Shown one piece after another: positions 33,801-36,922 of a stretch of 36,922 bases of DNA. The notes under the pieces are model-generated. The model saw nothing but the letters and a program-made list of their open reading frames with translations. It made no database searches and had not been told where the DNA came from. Positions within the stretch are counted from its first letter, which is position 1. The number at the start of each line of letters is the position of its first letter. The translations under genes and the position numbers were made by a program. Origin of the DNA: Archangiaceae bacterium. GTDB lineage: Bacteria; Myxococcota; Myxococcia; Myxococcales; Myxococcaceae. The stretch covers positions 1-36,922 of the forward strand of contig JAACJQ010000212.1 of assembly GCA_016879935.1 (NCBI GenBank), given 5' to 3'.

Positions 33801-34648
33801 TCGAGGTGGTGTTCGGCCGCGCGCCCGACGACACCTCGCTCGCGAAGCCCTCCATCGCGTGCGACATGGGCTACTCGTTGCCGAACGTTCCGCAAGGCAC
33901 GACGTTGCTGGCGGGGCTGGGCGACCTGAACGCCGACGGCTGCCACGAGCTCGGGCTCCGCTACGGCGACCGCCTTGGCTTCATCGTGCTGTACGGCTTC
34001 GACCCGACCGGCGCGCGCTGTGGTGGGCGTACCGAGGGGTCGTGGGTGCGCGTCTCGGGTGACGTCGAGACGGGCCTGCCGACGATTCGGCTGGGCGTCG
34101 CGATGGCCCGGGCCGGCAAGCTGCTCGCCGGAGACGATCGCGACTTCATCGCCGTCACCGCCGACCTCTACTCCTTCGAAGGCGTCTCGCAGCCGACGGT
34201 GCTGCTGTACGACGTGGCGCAGGTGAACTCGAAGCGGCCGACGACGGGCGGCGCGCTCGTCGGTGCCCTGGGCGATGGGCTCGAGCCAGTGCCGCTGGTC
34301 TACCTCGAGCGCGCGCCGGGCTTCGGCCGCCAGCTCTTCGGTGGCGTGAACGTCGTGGGCGACCCCAAACCCGACCTCATCGTGAGCGCGCCGACCGCCT
34401 CGGCCAACGGAGACGGACCTGGAGCGGTGTTCGTCTTCGCGGCGAGCACGGTGGTGAGTGGGCGCAATGAGTCGTCGCTCACCATCTTCCCCGACCAGCG
34501 CGAGCGGGCATCGTTCGGGCAGGATCTCGGCGCGACGGCGAGCTCGGGCATGTTCTCGACGCCCGCGGCCATCATCGTCGGCGCTCCGCTCAGCTACCGC
34601 TCGGGCACGGCGAACGGCACGGCCTTCGTCCTTCCCGTCGACTACTAG
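30893..34648 (+). CDS. Large FG-GAP/VCBS-repeat lipoprotein
   Basis: A 1251-residue protein starting inside the previous stop (ATGA). The signal ends TAC with C16; a Pro-rich linker follows. Residues about 40-275 look like three beta-sandwich (Ig/cadherin-like) domains. From about 285 on, repeats carry calcium loops of the FG-GAP type: DFDGDGIKD (about 291), DLDGDGKDD (352), DVDGDGDQD (412), DLNGDGRVD (486), DLDGDSKPE (641), DFDGDGRPD (851), DFNGDGTQD (952) and a degenerate DLNADGCHE (1011). Such repeats build integrin-alpha-like propellers, here probably two. Surface adhesion or scaffold role with the CxxCH protein is inference. Confidence 0.9.
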   Translation: MKLRALVVFGLVCTACEPPTPRPPDPPPPIDRCENLPAIVVTAAPASVRTNGASAISATGGSGRYTFTLADNVSGGTLSGDRYVAGMTPGLDLVRATDDCEQHGELSIEVKPSFDVQPIRATVRQGTRFTIRVIGATGTITYAPAQAMLASGGTISAAGEYTAGTRDGLDLIVARDSISGDQALLQYRVSMAARFRARPGKIAVPTGGIVPLETAEGSGVVTWRMTSNGPGTLVGATYTAPATGSGTATLEARDTFTQETATASIRILTELTRPNRAQGRRSDVGTMVVGDFDGDGIKDVALGVPESDLAKPQGGAVFIFKGSAAGLPSSPTWRILGDSDTAQLGSVMAVGDLDGDGKDDLAISEPGADVTVADSGAVLLYRIGDNGPERLRPPLTGLGRGNFGAALDIADVDGDGDQDLIVGSPGADLAATGAINSRGVVDIFLLTKGQPVPDLGAIRIGGQDLAADGTLRAFTQLRAGRAVVARDLNGDGRVDLAILTVVNNSLLGGTALARNQTAIQLHLGREQTTRFDAKPDAFLLPINPMDSGEGTWRLGFVPASGGIGPFLIAAADQTDSPNLMAMGGNPAGSNAGGALLFDLKNLMVTGAAGDKPTQLGRSDAFAQLFGDQANIQAARSFAVGDLDGDSKPELILGAPYATATAMVNGMMVSTPNAGRMLVYSLGGLSRGAQANKAVMVRNGTFRTDTLGIAVGAWTVAGQTQLLGYAGRATTAEGDFTGRLDAFGGTGMDLSTWTMTSVAMPNAPASQGFGLAVDVAPGLGGLRAIVGVPNISGAGSDVSGNELGAGQAHLFSSAATGAPRILQEGAVTRYVTDAGVSAFGGRLIGTDVAFTDFDGDGRPDVVYAAPQLSVPARLGDGGVPTTEYAGNRPQCFPTGAQTPGGAFVHLQKADGTFAEGFRVWAPVAIAGCTVPDGGAAAVCQRAAIARNGVVGGFDFNGDGTQDLALSRTNGLEVVFGRAPDDTSLAKPSIACDMGYSLPNVPQGTTLLAGLGDLNADGCHELGLRYGDRLGFIVLYGFDPTGARCGGRTEGSWVRVSGDVETGLPTIRLGVAMARAGKLLAGDDRDFIAVTADLYSFEGVSQPTVLLYDVAQVNSKRPTTGGALVGALGDGLEPVPLVYLERAPGFGRQLFGGVNVVGDPKPDLIVSAPTASANGDGPGAVFVFAASTVVSGRNESSLTIFPDQRERASFGQDLGATASSGMFSTPAAIIVGAPLSYRSGTANGTAFVLPVDY

Positions 34649-34722
34649 CCGACGCCGCCTCCGCGCCTGATGCTGTCCGAACGGGCGTAGCTGGCCAGGG
34701 GCACACCCGTTAGCACTCGCAG

Positions 34723-35271
34723 GTGTCGACGATTCAAGACCGGGTGTTGCTCGACCGCGCGTGGCAGCTGCCGGTGGCGAAGCGGTACGCGCCGCTGCTC
34801 TCGCAGAGCGCGACCTCCATTTGCGGCCCGACGAGCGTCGCGAACGTGCTGCGGTCGATGGGCGTGCCCTCCGGCAAGAACCCGTTCCGAAGGTTTGGGC
34901 TGCGCGCGATGAGCCTCGATCAGATCGTGAGCGAAGGCTCCGAAGTGGTCCCCGCTGGCTGGAGCGTGAACGCGTTTCGACCAAAGACGCTCGACGAGCT
35001 GCGGCCCCACCTGCGCCAATCGAACGACGCGCGCTATCGCTACGTGACGAACTTCTCGAGAGCACCGCTCTTCGGCCGTGGTGGCGGGCACCACTCGCCC
35101 CTCGCCGGCTACCTCGAAGAAGAAGACCTCGCGTTCGTGCTCGACGTGAACGCGGGCTTCGGCCCGTGGCTCGTCCCCGCAGCGCGGTTCTTCGACGCGA
35201 TGAACACGAGCGACGGTCGTGGTGGGCCGACGCGCGGGCTCGCCTGCTTCGAACAGCTCACGCCGCAGTGA
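34723..35271 (+). CDS. Compact phytochelatin-synthase-like cysteine peptidase (family C83)
   Basis: A 182-residue protein starting at GTG 34723; no signal peptide. It matches the catalytic half of phytochelatin synthase: SQSATSICGPTSVANVL with C34 as nucleophile, GGGHHSPLAGYL with H123 as the catalytic His (GxGHFSPxGGY in plants), and LAFVLDVNAGFGPWLVP with D141. The order Cys-His-Asp and the spacing fit the family. It lacks the C-terminal half of the eukaryotic enzymes, as cyanobacterial members do, and is shorter than those (about 240). Bacterial forms mainly remove Gly from glutathione; gamma-glutamyl transfer is possible. Converges on the DUF1552 gene with a 14-bp overlap. Confidence 0.85.
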   Translation: MSTIQDRVLLDRAWQLPVAKRYAPLLSQSATSICGPTSVANVLRSMGVPSGKNPFRRFGLRAMSLDQIVSEGSEVVPAGWSVNAFRPKTLDELRPHLRQSNDARYRYVTNFSRAPLFGRGGGHHSPLAGYLEEEDLAFVLDVNAGFGPWLVPAARFFDAMNTSDGRGGPTRGLACFEQLTPQ

Positions 35272-36607
35272 TGAAGCCGGGCAACAGGCCGGTGGAGTCT
35301 CCGAACGAGGTCTGCGGCGCACCGAGCGCGTCGGTCATCGAGAGGAACAGGTTCGCCACCGGAGGCGCGCCCGTGAAGCGCAGGTGCCGGCCGCCCTGCA
35401 CTCTTCCGCCCGCCTTGCCCGCGACGAGAATCGGCATGTTGTCGTGGCTGTGGCTGTCGCCGTCTTCGATCTCGCTCGAGAAGAACACGAGCGAGTTGTC
35501 GAGCACCGAAGTGCCGTTCGCGTCGGGCGCGGCTTTGAGCTGACGCACGAGGTAGGCGAACTGCTCGACCTCCCACGTGTTGATGCGCTCGATGGCGTCG
35601 AGGTTGGCCGCCGCGCCGCCATGGTGCGAGTACGAGTGGTGGCCGTCAGTGAGCCCGAGAAAGTCGTACACGTACCCGCTGCCGGCGTTCTGCAGCATGA
35701 ACGTCGCCGAGCGCGTGAGGTCGCAGCGAAACGCCCAGACGATGAGGTCGAGCATCACGCGCGCGCGGTCGCGCAGGTCACCCACCTGAGCCGGCCGGCC
35801 GCTGGGCGTGCAGACCGCCTGCACCTGCTCCGACTGCACGCGGCGCTCGAGCTCGCGCACACCCGTCAGGTACTCGTCGAGCTTGCGCTGGTCGGTCTTG
35901 CCCAGCTTCGGCTTGAGCCCATCGGCGTCGGCCTTCACCGCGTCGAGCACCGACTGCTTGAGGCGCTTTCGCTTCTCGACCATCTGCTGGCTCTGGTTGG
36001 GGTCGAGCCCACCGAAGAGCCGGTCGAACAGCACCTGCGGGTTCGTCTCCTTCGCGAGCGGCTGCGTCTCGGACGCCCACGAGATGTTGCGGGCGTACGC
36101 GCACGAATAGCCGGAGTCGCAGTTGCCCGAGGCGCCGCCGCCATCGGTGCCGGTCTCGAGTGACGCGAAGCGCGTCTGCCCACGCCACGCGTTCGCGAAC
36201 ACCTGGTCGAGCGAGATGCCGTTTCTGATGTTGGTCGACTCGGTCTTGAACGGGTGCCGCGCGGTGATGAAGGCGCCCGTACCCGAGGCGTGGTCTCCCG
36301 GCCCATCAGGGCGCGCGGGGCGATTCGACAAGCCGGTGATGACGTTCACGTCGCTCTGCACCGACGGGTCCTGCCCGCGCGCGCCGAGCCCCGCGAGAAT
36401 CGACGGCAGCGCCCAGGTGGCGCCGGTCGCAGCGGGCGTGAAGCGATTCATGCGAATGCCGCACGGCACGTAGAAGGCGAGGAAACGTTTGGGCGGCGTC
36501 GCGTTCTGCGCGCGCACGAACGACGGCAGCATGGCCTCGAGCCAGGGCAGCGCGAGCGAAGCGCCGGCTCCACGGAGCAGCGTGCGGCGCGAGAGGGAAA
36601 AGCTCAT
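35258..36607 (-). CDS. Tat-exported DUF1552 protein
   Basis: A 449-residue protein. ATG 36607 has GGAG 7 nt upstream; longer upstream frames lack a signal. Residues 1-34 (SRRTLLRGAG, R7-R8, ending FVRAQ) are a twin-arginine signal. The body matches DUF1552: RFLAFYVPCGIRMNRFTP, then VNVITGLSN, GDHASGTGAFITARHPFKT, DSGYSCAYARNISWAS, GVRELERRVQ and DGHHSYSHHGG, with LVFFSSEIEDGDSHSHDNMP near the end. The His-rich segments are candidate metal ligands. The ATG overlaps the upstream stop (ATGA), so it is coupled to the DUF1585-type gene. Substrate unknown. Confidence 0.92.
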   Translation of the reverse strand: MSFSLSRRTLLRGAGASLALPWLEAMLPSFVRAQNATPPKRFLAFYVPCGIRMNRFTPAATGATWALPSILAGLGARGQDPSVQSDVNVITGLSNRPARPDGPGDHASGTGAFITARHPFKTESTNIRNGISLDQVFANAWRGQTRFASLETGTDGGGASGNCDSGYSCAYARNISWASETQPLAKETNPQVLFDRLFGGLDPNQSQQMVEKRKRLKQSVLDAVKADADGLKPKLGKTDQRKLDEYLTGVRELERRVQSEQVQAVCTPSGRPAQVGDLRDRARVMLDLIVWAFRCDLTRSATFMLQNAGSGYVYDFLGLTDGHHSYSHHGGAAANLDAIERINTWEVEQFAYLVRQLKAAPDANGTSVLDNSLVFFSSEIEDGDSHSHDNMPILVAGKAGGRVQGGRHLRFTGAPPVANLFLSMTDALGAPQTSFGDSTGLLPGFITAA

Positions 36608-36922
36608 GGCGACTCTCCACGGCGGTGCGTGAACGAACGGCTCGAGGTGATGGCTTTGACGAGGCCCGACAGCCGGTGGCCGCGCTCGGCGAACTGATGC
36701 GTGATGGCTTCGACCTGACACGACTCCTGCCGCGTCGGCGAACGGCCCAGCCCGTACGTGAACAGCTTCTCGGACAAGCAGTGCGGGAAGCGCGGGTCGT
36801 CTTTGAGAATGCGCGTGAGCTCGGCGGGGCCATTGAACGTGCGGCCATCAGGGAGCGTTCCCGACGCGTCGATGGCGAAGCCGCCCGTGTCTTGCGTGCG
36901 GGTGCGGCCGACGCCGTCGAAA
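36604..36922 (-). CDS. DUF1592/1588/1585-type protein, C-terminal part (cut by window edge)
   Basis: Only the last 105 residues lie in the window; the 5' part is beyond 36922. Reading starts FDGVGRTRTQDTGGFAIDAS, then LPDGRTFNGPAELTRILKDD and CLSEKLFTYGLGRSPTRQE, ending with AERGHRLSGLVKAITSSRSF. This is the DUF1585 C-terminal pattern of proteins that in planctomycetes and myxobacteria precede DUF1552 genes. Its stop overlaps the DUF1552 start by 4 bp. The CxxCH and DUF1592 parts would be upstream and cannot be checked here. Confidence 0.85.
   Translation of the reverse strand, partial: FDGVGRTRTQDTGGFAIDASGTLPDGRTFNGPAELTRILKDDPRFPHCLSEKLFTYGLGRSPTRQESCQVEAITHQFAERGHRLSGLVKAITSSRSFTHRRGESP

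Noticed and set aside
34680..34711. Inverted repeat AACGGGCGT ... ACACCCGTT before the phytochelatin-synthase-like gene
   Set aside because: Arms need a wobble pair and the loop is 14 nt; no T-run; too weak to call.
30854..35065. 1403-codon open frame on the minus strand opposite the cytochrome-like and FG-GAP genes
   Set aside because: It is antisense to well-supported lipoprotein genes, its translation is Arg/Ala/Val/Glu-rich without domains, and long antisense frames are normal in high-GC DNA.

Overview
The window is high-GC DNA from what looks like a myxobacterium or close relative (Myxococcota). The evidence is the strong G/C bias at third codon positions, about ten predicted lipoproteins, several Cys-rich secreted proteins, CNGxDDDCDG (MopE-type) motifs, a matrixin protease ending in a MYXO-CTERM-like sorting tail, and planctomycete/myxobacterial-type DUF1588/1585, DUF1501 and DUF1552 proteins. 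I see no rRNA, tRNA, CRISPR array, transposase or phage gene, so this is chromosome rich in cell-envelope and secreted functions.

Layout. 1-420 is a tandem array of about 72-bp units, each carrying a short hairpin. 421-3093 holds a divergent pair of lipoprotein genes. 3094-3611 has no intact gene, only a probable frameshifted lipoprotein relic and a hairpin. 3612-6439 (minus) is a two-gene operon: a secreted companion protein and a matrixin metalloprotease. 6584-8410 carries bioD and a response regulator. 8411-8819 has no full-size gene but contains a perfect 27-bp AT-rich palindrome. 8820-10400 (minus) is a MopE-motif lipoprotein. 10525-11942 encodes an ankyrin protein overlapping an RluA-type N-terminal domain that lacks its catalytic half. 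11944-13274 is a divergent fatty acid hydroxylase/TetR pair. 13345-16423 carries a TonB-like protein, a small methyltransferase, a cytochrome-like lipoprotein and a CnoX/YbbN-type thioredoxin.

16504-23761 is the most striking block: five tightly packed plus-strand genes for a helix-hairpin-helix outer-membrane barrel, a nuclease lipoprotein (SNase fold), a four-copy lamin-tail lipoprotein, a second SNase lipoprotein and an AlkZ-like DNA glycosylase. All five have a plausible link to DNA, and the first four are predicted to be exported. I infer a surface system for binding and cutting extracellular DNA.

23741-24738 (minus) has a small unknown protein and a DUF420 membrane protein. 24942-34648 (plus) is a run of exported genes: a DUF1588/DUF1585 protein, a small lipoprotein and a Tat-dependent DUF1501 protein, then after a terminator a CxxCH-tailed sensor-like protein and a large FG-GAP lipoprotein. 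34723-35271 is a compact phytochelatin-synthase-like enzyme. The window ends inside a minus-strand pair (DUF1585-type protein and Tat-dependent DUF1552 protein) built on the same plan as the DUF1588/DUF1501 module 8 kb away.
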